From Silene latifolia (taxonomy: Eukaryota > Streptophyta > Magnoliopsida > Caryophyllales > Caryophyllaceae), in contig NC_133537.1 in assembly GCF_048544455.1 (NCBI RefSeq), positions 69,721,634 to 69,785,633 of the forward strand: a stretch of DNA of 64,000 nucleotides, given 5' to 3'. The position numbers and the translations under genes were made by a program. The notes beneath the pieces were generated by a model that saw nothing but the letters and a program-made list of their open reading frames with translations, was not told the DNA's origin and searched no databases. Of this stretch, positions 10,360 to 19,607 are shown piece after piece (positions within the stretch are counted from its first letter, which is position 1; every line of letters starts with the position of its first letter).

Positions 10360-10997
10360 CTGTAAGCAAAGGGCAGGGGGTATTATAAGAAAACAATGGC
10401 TAACAGAGGCTAAAACAAAGACGAAATCAAAGCATGTGACAAAGATTGATATCCCCAAACAAATAAAATTCGACTTCAACCCTTGAAATTCCCAACATTC
10501 CTTAAAAATTCGAATCATAGCATGCAAATGGTGATAGGGGACGGGATGACGATTAACAATGAGAAGAGTGTAAGCAATGACTGAGGTTAATCAAGGCATG
10601 AAAGCTTATAAGCCCGTCTGACAGTCGAAAACTTCGACTGAAATACCCCTAATAGCATGTAATTGGCGATAAGGCGGTCATAACAGGTAATGTCAACAAC
10701 AACTAAGCAACAATAAAGTTACTAGGCAGATTACAGCAACAAAGACCATAATGACAGTCGAAAATTTCGACTGTCCTGAACCCATATCGCAAAAATCGCG
10801 GAAAATTCGAATTAAACATGCAACAACAACGAGGAAAGGGGATTTGATCATCAAGCAAGATAAGTAAGGGCATACAATGACAAATTAAGTCGAGAAATTC
10901 GACTAAACAGGAATTTCGAGCCCTAATTCCGATTTTTCCTCATAAAAATGCAAAGATAAGGAAATTAAAATGCAATGAAGCTAGAGGAAACACTTAC
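10360..10997 (-). other. Predicted 638-nt leader intron of the E4 env-like transcript
   Basis: On the minus strand a strong donor CAA/GTAAGT (GT at 10997-10996) and a strong acceptor TTTGCTTACAG (AG at 10361-10360) bracket an intron that is T-rich on this strand. The exon 5' of it (about 11290-10998) is C/T-rich like a plant 5' UTR. The acceptor lies two bases before the ORF start ATG. This is a prediction from consensus sites. Confidence 0.45.
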
Positions 10998-11321
10998 TTG
11001 TGGAATACAACCTACAAATGCAATTAATCTTCAATCAAACAAGCAAAAGAGGCGATTTTTCGATCACAAAACCGCAAACCCTAACCCGCTTTAAAAACCG
11101 TGTGAATGAACACAAATTAAGGGGGAAATATGGGGCTATGAGAGATTAATTGACAAGTAACAGATTGTAGGAGGCGGATTTGGAGATTGGGCAAGAAAAT
11201 TGGGGATTTGGGGATGAATTGATCGCAATTAGGGGGTGTTTAGACGAAAAAATGGGGTTAAATGAAATAGAAAACAAAAGTTAGGAGTTTAAAGAATAAC
11301 TCCCTGCGTCCTATTCATTTT

Positions 11322-11505
11322 CACTCGATCGAGTGGTTTTAAACCACTCGATCGAGCACTTTTGATGCTCCATCTGCTCGATCGAGTAAAAAACTACTCG
11401 ATCGAGAAGTCCCACTTATTGCTTTTCTCGATCGACTGGAAGAAGTGCTCGATCGACCATTTTTTTTCACTCGATCGAGTACAAAAAGTACTCGATCGAG
11501 GACTT
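11322..11505. repeat. ACTCGATCGAGT array upstream of the E4 env-like leader
   Basis: About eight palindromes or variants in 180 bp, lying directly 5' (minus strand) of the presumed leader exon. The overlapping open frames at 11339-11658 on both strands are translations of the array. Confidence 0.9.
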
Positions 11506-11734
11506 TTCTCGCGTAAGCTCTTGAATTTCGTCTTTTCTTCCTTGGAATGCGTAGAAACTTCCCTAAACCTGCATAAAAACATGTGCAAAATTTTCCCAAA
11601 ATACCAAATACGCATAAGAACAGTCTATAGTCTTAAATCTACGCTAAAAATTGTCTAAAACTAATTGTCCTAATTAAAAGCAATAAAACAAATTCAACGG
11701 AAAATTTTAAAAATTATCTATTACAAAGTGTTAC

Positions 11735-11751
11735 ACGGGGCATTTCCCCGT
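11735..11751 (-). other. Hairpin ACGGGG-loop-CCCCGT after the E4 protease region
   Basis: Six-base-pair perfect stem with five-base loop, about 40 bases after the stop of the 11791-12099 frame. Counterpart of the E3 hairpin at 9583. Confidence 0.6.
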
Positions 11752-11790
11752 TTAATTCCCAATGCAATTCAGTAGCCCCTTGAAGGGCTC

Positions 11791-12524
11791 CTAACTGGAG
11801 GACGTCACCTCCGCAACATTGACTGTCCTCTTCAACTTCCATGAGCATGAATTATCATTTGAAACGGTAGGAGGGGAGTAGTTCACATCCACATAAGCGC
11901 GAACTTTCCTCGTCCTTGCTCCTCTATCACCGGCTATAGCGTCATCATTTCCAATTTGATTGACAGTAATTGCACCATGACCCTTGACAGCTCCTTCATT
12001 GCTTTCATCTGTACCTACAGCAAAGAAAACAGACGAACTTTCCTCCTTTTTGCTCTCAGTCTGAGGCGGAGGGGTAACAATTGCAGCACAATACTCCAAT
12101 TTTCATATGGAGTGTCAATAATAGGGTCAATAGAAGAGAGGACATTGCAAGGCTGAGCTTGCATGGGAGCCCTCCGGGACTTAGACTGATGAAAAATCAG
12201 CTCCTCGTCCCCTACCTGAAAGGTCAAAGTCTTTGCCCCGACGTCTATAACTGCACGGGCAGTGGACAAAAATGGTCTCCCTAAAATAATAGGGGTGTGT
12301 GCATCTTCGGGGATGTCTAAGACAACGAAATCAACGGGAATAAAGAACCTCCCGATCCTCACAGGTACGTCTTCTACTATGCCTAGTGGCCGTGATATAC
12401 TACGGTCGGCCATCTGGACTGTCATGTTAGTGCAACTCAGCTTTGTCAAACCAAGTCTCTTAGCCAGAGACAGCGATAAGACACTTACGCTAGCGCCTAA
12501 ATCGCATAGCGCATTATCAATCAA
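11791..12524 (-). pseudogene. E4 retroviral-type aspartic protease, frameshifted
   Basis: The frame 12524-12015 (169 codons) has the catalytic motif DLGAS at residues 8-12 and the second conserved motif ILGRPFL at residues 80-86, with the ADRS and EDVPV blocks between. These are typical of the Athila protease that cleaves Gag-Pol. After residue about 140 the reading continues in the overlapping frame 12099-11791 (frameshift near 12060-12100), ending Pro/Ser/Thr-rich. Upstream (12930-12530) the linker to gag is broken by stops. No reverse transcriptase follows. Confidence 0.8.
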
Positions 12525-12973
12525 ATAGTTACCGATACGACACAGAATTGAAAAACTACCCGGGTCTGACTGCTTAGGAGGTAACTTTTTTGAAATAGGG
12601 CTGACCCCACCTCAGTCAAAGCTACAGTCTAACTATCACTAATACTCCTCTTACGCGATAGAATTTCTTTCATAACCTTAAGATAAGAGGGTACCTTTTG
12701 TCAAGAACTCAAATGAACGGCACAAAGTGACTTCCAAGCTTTTTTGAGTTCGACAAATTTGCCGAATTGTTGATTGGCCTTAGTATTCTGCAACCGCCTC
12801 GGGAAGGGAACCGTGATAGGTATCTCGAGTCCCTTGTTTCTCTCTTCCAATGTATCTTCCGGAGCAAGTTCTGTATCCTTTGGACGCTTCTTACCTCTCG
12901 AACGAGGTCTTTCCGGTGATTTATCGCTTAAACGAGCACTAGCAGGCTCTCGAACAAGCTTCCCGTCATCAAA

Positions 12974-13212
12974 ACTACTCGATCGACCAATATACCCATT
13001 CGATCGAGTAGAATCTTCATCAATATCACTCGATCGAGTAGTTTTTTCACTCGATCGAGCAACTCCATTTTGCTCATCACTCGATCGAGTAGAAAAACTA
13101 CTCGATCGACCATTCGCTTTCTGTTCACTCGATCGAGTGGTATTTTCACTCGATCGACCACTTTCGTCCTCAAATCTGCTCGATCGACCACCGAAACCAT
13201 CGATCGAGCACT
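12974..13212. repeat. ACTCGATCGAGT array between E4 gag and protease
   Basis: About eleven palindromes or near variants (ACTCGATCGACC, CATCGATCGAGC). On the minus strand it translates as LDRV/VDRV repeats (open frame 13290-12928), on the plus strand as LDRV repeats too. Same relative place as the array inside E3 ORF A. Confidence 0.9.
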
Positions 13213-13250
13213 TTCTTTGCCGTCACTCATTTTCTTCGCGTAACACTGTT

Positions 13251-13649
13251 TCACCATCGATTCTGACTCTCCTCGGGTCCGATTTTGCATTTCGGTCCCT
13301 CATATGAACGACCGCTTCTCAAATTGATGAAATTTACCGTTTCGTGTGGATTCTTCTCATTTTGAGTCGGTAATTGACCCTGCTTTCTTATGGACTGATT
13401 AGTGGCTAATTGGGCAACTTGAGTTTCAAGTGCCTTTATGGACGCGTCTTTCTGTTGATCACTCAATTGCCACTGCTTCGTGAAGGCTTGCAACATAGAC
13501 TTAAGCTCACCAATTTCACTCACCCCACCGGAAGATGATGCACCATGGTTAGGAGGAGTAAAAGAAGGGGGCTTTTGAAAGCCTTGTTGATTCTTGTGTG
13601 GGGGGACATAAGGTTGCTGCTGGTGCGGAGGAGGAGTAGGATTGAGCAC
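13251..13649 (-). pseudogene. E4 gag, C-terminal part
   Basis: 132 codons: a Pro/Gln/His-rich start, then a probable coiled coil (KSMLQAFTKQWQLSDQQKD, LETQVAQLATNQ at about residues 50-85) and a TVNFINLRSGR motif near residues 105-115 that is typical of the Athila Gag-protease junction. Frame differs from the 13841-14596 part, so at least one frameshift separates them. Between them (about 13800-13750) a knuckle CERCGSNDGHTAVGC can be read. Confidence 0.75.
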
Positions 13650-13840
13650 ATTCTGACTAGTCCACCTCAGATTGGGATGGACTGCCCCTTGATTATTGTA
13701 ATAGGAACCCCTCCTTGCCTATATTGCTGAAAGGCAAGGACTTGTTCCTTCTCTACAAGACAACCAACAGCAGTGTGGCCATCATTACTCCCACATCTCT
13801 CACAATAAACGATCTCTCCTCTAGTAAGAACATGGACCAT

Positions 13841-14596
13841 CTAAGGCTCCCCATCAGCTTGTAATTCCAACTTGTCGAACCTAGCATTCATGGTCTCCAG
13901 CTGAGCCAAAACCTGCTTATCAACTGCATGAACTGTCCTAATCCCATCCCTCGGGTTACCATATTCAAAGACTTTGTGATTCGCCATCTCTTCAATAAGG
14001 GACCATCCCTTATCATCATCTGTATTCTCCTGAAATCTTCCACTAGATGTCGCATCAAGTATGGCTCTCTGGTCGTCATACAACCCATTGTAGAACTGAT
14101 TAGCTAGAAACCATGGGTCAAAACCATGGTGAGGGATAGACCTCACCAACTTCTTGAATCGTGACCATGCTTCATAGAAACTTTCATCGGGAGCCTGTCT
14201 GAAACTAGTAATCTTGGCCCTCAGCAAATTGGTGCGTTGTGGAGGGAAATATCTCTTGTAAAATGCAAGAGCAAGAGACTCCCAATCAGAACCCCCAATT
14301 TGTGCGGTCAAGTCGATCACCACTCCGGGTGAATCAACTAAAGAGAAAGGAAATAGAACTTCCTTAATCTTGTCCTGAGTTACCCCCTTAGTGGTGGGGA
14401 TAGTAGAACAGTAATCGGTAAAAGTCTCCATATGCTTCCTCGGATCTTTACCTGCCACACCTCTATAGATATTCCTCTCCACCAGATTGATATAAGAAGG
14501 ACAGATATCGAATGTATTACCATCCTCAGTCTGGAGATTGAAACCCTTCGGAATAGAGGATGCTTTAGGCACTGAATGACTGGAAAGCTTTGGCAT
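13841..14596 (-). pseudogene. E4 gag, capsid part (Retrotrans_gag type)
   Basis: 251 codons from ATG 14596, stopping at 13841 before the zinc knuckle. The Retrotrans_gag block is clear at residues about 104-160: WESLALAFYKRYFPP, LRAKITSFRQ, ESFYEAWSRFKKL, PHHGF. This domain forms the virus-like particle shell. The start lies about 270 bases after the PBS, as expected for Athila. The stop at 13841 is followed by readable knuckle sequence, so the protein is truncated by mutation. A 66-codon frame at 14088-13888 is a shadow. Confidence 0.85.
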
Positions 14597-14864
14597 CTTT
14601 ACTGTAGAAATCGGACTGTCTTCCGCGAAAAGAGATGATCTAGCTCTGGCTCGAAAGTACTCAAGTCTTCTTTTCGTGATTTCCTTAGCAGACGGAGTCT
14701 ATGCTTGAATAATCTCTCCGGTTCTGAATCAGCTGAAACTAATTCAAACCTGTCTGACCTGGGCATAAACAACACTGAAAGAAAATAATAAGAACGACCT
14801 CAAGGAATAGAAATTCCTTGAGACGGATAAAATAAACGGAACGAAAACAAATAGGGCAATTGCC

Positions 14865-14882
14865 TCCCCGGCAACGACGCCA
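14865..14882 (-). other. E4 primer-binding site, tRNA-Asp
   Basis: On the minus strand TGGCGTCGTTGCCGGGGA, one mismatch from the E3 PBS, followed by GGCAA as in E3. Five bases separate it from the LTR end at 14888. Confidence 0.88.
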
Positions 14883-14887
14883 AAATT

Positions 14888-15469
14888 TGACACGTCTGTC
14901 GTATACCTGTCAAAAATAAACTAACTCAACTAACTATATAGCTAGGGAAGTCAGGTCGATCTCCGCAGGGAGGCAAGATATTTGTAGAAGTCCGTCTATT
15001 TGGTCACAAAGGGGGGGGGGGGGGGGTTGTTTGATTTGTTATCTAACTACGAGATTTAAAGGAAAGAGGAATAAAGGGTAAGAGCAATAAAAGCAGAGAA
15101 AAAGGATAAAACTATCAGATAGAAAGTGGACCGAAAGGACCTTTCAACATCCGTCTTACTTTAATTCGTCTGAGTCATTTACAGCTGAGTCACTAGACTA
15201 CCGTAGTGAACGAAAACCTGACATGTCCCTCTCTATCTGATAGTTTTATCCTTTTGCTCTGCTTTTATTGCTCTTACCCTTTATTCCTCTTTCCTTTAAA
15301 TCTCGTAGTTTAGATAACAAATCAAACACCCCCTTTCCCCCGCCCATTTGTGACCAAATAGACGGACTTCTACAAATATCTTGCCTCCCTGCGGAGATCG
15401 ACCTGACTTCCCTAGCTATATAGTTAGTTGAGTTAGTTTATTTTTGACAGGTATACGACAGACGTGTCA
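14888..15469. repeat. Inverted repeat made of two E4 LTR ends
   Basis: The left arm (14888 to about 15126) is the 3' end of the E4 LTR in minus orientation. The right arm (about 15229-15469) is the same sequence in plus orientation, differing at few sites (length of a G run near 15008-15025, scattered substitutions). The 100-bp spacer continues the left-arm LTR, so the switch is at about 15228. The right arm ends exactly at the LTR terminus TGTCA (15469), then E3 sequence (AATTTTATTATT) resumes. The arms can fold into a 240-bp hairpin. Confidence 0.88.
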
Positions 15470-16003
15470 AATTTTATTATTATTTTATTATTTTTTTTAT
15501 TTTTTGACTTGGATTTGCTTCCTAAGACGGTATTCCGGGCCTTTAGCAACCTCCCATGTTCATGGTCGGTTTGGGGAGGTCCCTTATTCGCGCTATCTTG
15601 TGAGTTTTCCGCATTTACTCTCTTTCTCTTTTAGTTTGCATTTCCTTTCCATGTTTTGGTACAATGGGGGCATTGTACGGTTTGGTTTGGGGAGGTTATG
15701 CATCCATATCTGTGTCTGCATCTTGTTTTTATATGCATTTCTGTTATCACGTTTAATTTCAATATGAATTGTTGTTTATTTTTCATATAAAATTTAAAAT
15801 CTCATAAAAATTGAAAAATTAGAAAAATTCAAAAAACATTTCACGTTTATTTTAGCATATAGGTTGAGTCGGAACGGTAGATTTTAATGATGATATTGCA
15901 CTGTAAATTGTCTTTTTGCTTAAGCCTTGCAATAAACTAATTATCTTTTTAGCTTTGTCTTTTGCATATCTACGAGTTAATGTTAAAATTTAGCTGAACA
16001 TAT

Positions 16004-16006
16004 AGA
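16004..16006. repeat. Target-site duplication AGA, left copy (E5)
   Basis: AGA before the CACTA end; AGA at 18455-18457 after the other end. Three bases is the rule for CACTA transposons. Confidence 0.88.
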
Positions 16007-16810
16007 CACTACAACAAGTCATCACTTGCGCCACGAATTATGCCACGGGAACTCATAATTCGTGGCTAAATTTTGCTTAGCCACGGGAAAAACTTATTCA
16101 TTATTTTGGAAAAAAATTTATGCCACGGGATAACTTTTCCCGTGGCAAAAAGTCACTTCCGCCACGAATTAGGCTACACCCGTGGCAAATAATCATTTTA
16201 GCCACGGCCTATGTCACACCCGTGGCGAAATTTTATTTCGTCACGAATTGTTCCGTGGCAAATATTATTTTAGCCACGAACAACAAACACCCATGGCGAG
16301 TATCTTTTTCGACTTAAATCTGAATGAAATTTAATTAAATATAATAATATGAAAATACATTTGAATATAAAAATTTAGAAACACTTTGATTTATTTAATT
16401 AATATTTTTTATTGTTTTATTTAATTTAATAAGAAATTTTAAAATTTTATAAACTTATATGCAAGCAAAGAAAAGTGTATCGTCTAATTTTTTTATTTTT
16501 TACAGATCACATTTATGTTTTGTAGGTTTTTCAAAATATTGAAAATTTAAAAAAAAATGTTTGAATATATACTATATTTATTAAAGTCGTGAATTTCTTT
16601 TACTTTTTTAAATTAAACTTTATAATCTTGAATAACAATCTTAAATGATCGTATCACAATTAAAGATATAACATATCAAATTGAATAAAAAAGTTCTTTA
16701 CCATCTATCTTTGAAAATCCAAAATTAATATATTGTTAAACTATTTCATTCAAAATTTTATTTCCAACTTTATTTATAGGATATTTATAGAAAAATTTGA
16801 ATTTGATATA

Positions 16811-17273
16811 AAATTTACGGAAATTTCCCATGGTACCCTCGAACTTTGCCAGATTACGCATGGTACTCCTTATTTTAAGTTTCTACTTATGTTGCCCTTG
16901 TGTTTACCTTTTTCATTCCCAGAATACTCTTTGGGGAAATTTCGTCATAACGTCTTTACTCCTATAAGTAATTTGATGAGTAATTGTGCATGTTATGTTG
17001 TTATTGTTATATTATTTATGTACTAAATGTTAGTTTATTAGACAAAATAAGGATTTAGGTATTATTAGATGATGAATTGATAGTGTATTAGATAACAAAA
17101 AAAGGCGTCACAAGGCATATGAGTAGCGGCGTTATGACGGAAGTTTGTCAAAGGGTATTCTGAGACTGAAAAACATAAATACAGAGGTAGCATATGTAAA
17201 AACTTAAAAAAAAAAGGGTACCATATGTAATCTGTCAAAAGTCGAGGGTATCGTGAAAAATTTACGTAAAATT
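16811..17273. mobile_element. Fold-back (MITE-like) element inside E5
   Basis: Long inverted arms: 16811-16970 (phrases CATGGTACCCTCGAACTTTG, GTCATAACG) pair with 17115-17273 in inverse order, about 80% alike. A 9-base AAATTTACG occurs at both ends but may belong to the arms, so the duplication and superfamily are unsettled. The open frames in it are chance. Confidence 0.7.
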
Positions 17274-17960
17274 TAACTTGCTGAGAAAAAAAATATTGAA
17301 ATTTTTTTTTCATTGAAAATGAGCGCATCACACGGAAAAATATATATAAATTATAATAATTTAAAGTCACATGTGCAAATAATGTGAAAATTTTAAGAAA
17401 AAAAAGGATAAATCATAACAAAGAGAAATCAGTTTAGCAAAATAAGCGATTCTTTTGTACAATAATCTTTTTCGTGGTTTTTGGGTAAAAAGGTGACTAT
17501 TTTTTGGTTAATAGTGATCACTTTGGGGAAAATAGACCTTTAATTATAAAAAGCGATAATTATTTTACCAAAAAATGGTCTCAATTTTCATATCTCAGGT
17601 ACAACGGTTATACAATAGAATTTGCGAAGAAAAATATACGAAAAAATGAGTACATGAGAAATGAAAATAAGTATGTCGATAAACAAAAGAAATAAAAAAA
17701 TGTTAGGGAAACACAATTAATTTTACTTTTTGGAGAAAATGGTTTACTGACTTGGGCAAAAAATGATGTCTAAATCATTAATCAGGAGGTTAATGTCGAA
17801 AATTTAATTGTTTCGGCCAAAATAATGTTTTTCCCGCAAAAATTGTAAAACATTTAACATTTATCTAATTAAATAGTACTAAAGGTAAGATTTGAAAGAA
17901 AAAAATAAACTTAAAAGCATTCAAAGTGTTAATTATATCAACAAAGGTAACATTCAATTT

Positions 17961-18046
17961 CGGTGGCACATCAAAATAACTCTACGGTTAAGCGTGCTCA
18001 GGTGAGAGTAGTGTTGGGATGGGTGACCTCCTGGGAAGCCTCTCCG
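17961..18046 (+). ncRNA. 5S rRNA-derived fragment with the Pol III internal control region
   Basis: GTTAAGCGTGCTCAGG (17987) and then GATGGGTGACCTCCTGGGAA (18018-18037) match plant 5S rRNA from memory, covering its A box, intermediate element and C box; the C box is exact. The 5' part (17961-17985) is a weaker match and the first 30 or so bases of 5S are not recognisable. The 3' end diverges after GGGAAG. It is a pseudogene or captured promoter, not an rRNA gene. Confidence 0.8.
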
Positions 18047-19568
18047 ATACTCACAAATGCATGACTCATGAAACGAAATAACGTTCAAATGAATCAAGTT
18101 AACTAACGAAACAATTACCTAGATTGTCACGGTTCCGTGTATGATAAAATACCCATTGTGAAAAATAAAAAAATTATTTTACGTTTTATTTATTTAATTT
18201 TCATATATATTGTTTTCCACGGGAATTATTTTTTCGCCACGGGAAATTTCTTTGGCCACGGGATTTATTAGCCACGAGAGAATCCGTGGCAAAAAATTCA
18301 ATAATAGCCACGTTCTTGTTTTTCCCGTGGCTATCCCATTGCCACGGCCACTTGCGCCACGGAAGTTATTCCCGTGGCAAAATGATTTAGCCACGGAAAT
18401 TTAGTACTTGCGCCACGAATTTAGTCGTGGCCCAAGTGCTCATTTGTAGTAGTGAGACTTGACCTGAAATTTTGGCAACCTACTTATAATTTCTAAGGAT
18501 CAGAGCCTTATAAACTGGTGTCATTTGTGATCGGTTTCATGTAGGATTGTGAGTATTTACTCCTTGCATAACATGTTCATGAATTTGCACATATATGAAA
18601 TTTAATTGCTTTTTGCCGTCATACATTCGGGTTAGTGGTTGGTGTCACATGCAGGCCGGAGGTGCTTACAGTTTCCCTTTCTTTCATTTTTACCCATTTA
18701 ACTCCACATTAGCCAAATTTGCCTGTTGACCCTTAGCTACATTCCAAATTTAGCCTGCCTTGTCAAGCTAGTTTAGTGTATGTTTTGCGGTATATATTTC
18801 ATTTTGCCAAGTTTGGCTTGTATCTGTTGATTCGGAGTTGGTAATTTATGAAGAAAAGGAGGTTGATGAAAAAAAATGTGAAAAATGAAAAAAAAAAGGG
18901 AATTCGAAAAAAAAGAAAAAAAAAGAAGAAACCGAAGGAAAAAAAGAAAAGAAAAAGAAAGAAAAAAAAGATGTTGTTTGGTTGATGGTTTCACTCCTAT
19001 GCTTTATTTACATTTATTGAGGAGTATTTTCAGTTCGGTTTGGTGAGTTTTGTGCCAATTGAAGGGCATATGCGCTTATCTCATAATTGCTTAAGAAATG
19101 GATGCTGTCATTTGGTTCTGTTTAGGTACTAGCTTGATCACCTATACCTCCACATTCCCATAACATGTTTTGCTTTTTCTTACCCATTGCCTCACTTTAC
19201 CATATTTTTGTAAGCCCTCGGCTGTGACAGGACCTCGTTTGGTTGGAATGTATGTTTGGTAGCTAGAATTGTCTATCATATTAGTTGCATGCATGTTTAT
19301 GTGGGTCGTAGTCTAGGTGAGCGACTATTTTTCTTTCTCTCTTACATATATATGTTCACCCTTTGCTTCATGAGAGAAGAGTGACCCGTGAGAGTCCATT
19401 ATTAAAGGTCTTGCGAGGTCGACGACTCAGCTTTATTATAAACATCTTACAACTCGTTTGCATTTAACTGTTTGCTATAAGTGTTAGTTTGCTTGCATTA
19501 AATTGGTTTAAGTGGGCATTTGTAGCTAGCTCTGAGTTATCTTTTCCGTTCCTTTAGTTTGCATTTAG

Positions 19569-19607
19569 TTTACTCGAGGACGAGTAAAGGTTTGGTTTGG
19601 GGAGATT
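19569..19607 (+). promoter_or_regulatory. E3 pre-PPT hairpin and polypurine tract
   Basis: TTTACTCG-AGGA-CGAGTAAA (19569-19588) is a perfect 8-bp stem with a 4-base loop, followed by GGTTTGGTTTGGGGAGATT and the 3' LTR at 19608. The purine run GGGGAGA is the plus-strand primer. The same hairpin precedes the E7 LTR (37321), and a decayed form precedes the E8 LTR (about 43270, minus). Confidence 0.75.

Larger units (their letters stand above)
9931..15469 (-). mobile_element. E4: minus-strand Athila fragment with gag, protease, env-like start and an inverted LTR end
   Basis: Reading on the minus strand from 15228: LTR 3' end to 14888, PBS 14882-14865, gag (14596-13251), palindrome array, protease (12524-11791), hairpin, second palindrome array, env-like leader and ORF start (to 9978). 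No reverse transcriptase or integrase lies between protease and env, and no 3' LTR is present at the left side. The right side ends in an inverted copy of the LTR end (15229-15469). The left boundary near 9931 is inferred from loss of similarity; no target duplication was found. It is related to E3 (same palindrome, same PBS type) but a different subfamily. Confidence 0.75.
16007..18454. mobile_element. E5: non-autonomous CACTA (CMC/EnSpm) DNA transposon, 2448 bp
   Basis: Terminal inverted repeats CACTACAACAAG..CACTTGCGCCACGA at left, and the inverse of CACTACTACAAATGAGCACTTG at right. Both ends are packed with the subterminal phrase GCCACGGG/CCCGTGGC in both orientations (about 16025-16300 and 18218-18440), the usual binding sites of CACTA transposase. 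No transposase ORF is visible, so it depends on an autonomous partner. The interior holds a fold-back element and a 5S rRNA-like fragment. Confidence 0.92.
15470..19607 (+). other. E3 3' untranslated region (split by E5)
   Basis: The non-coding tail of E3 occupies 15470-16003 and 18458-19607, interrupted by E5. It holds an A/G-rich tract (18838-18975) like the one in the E1/E7 tail at 30105-30240, and ends with a hairpin and purine tract. No ORF of interest is present; 18773-18994 (-) translates the A/G tract. Confidence 0.75.

Noticed and set aside
12974..13212. CRISPR-like array of 12-bp repeats with spacers
   Set aside because: Plant DNA, repeats are palindromic and too short, spacers vary in length, and the region is the gag-protease linker of a retrotransposon.
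17961..18046. 5S rRNA gene
   Set aside because: Only the middle and 3' part match and it lies within a CACTA element; the 5' end is unrecognisable.
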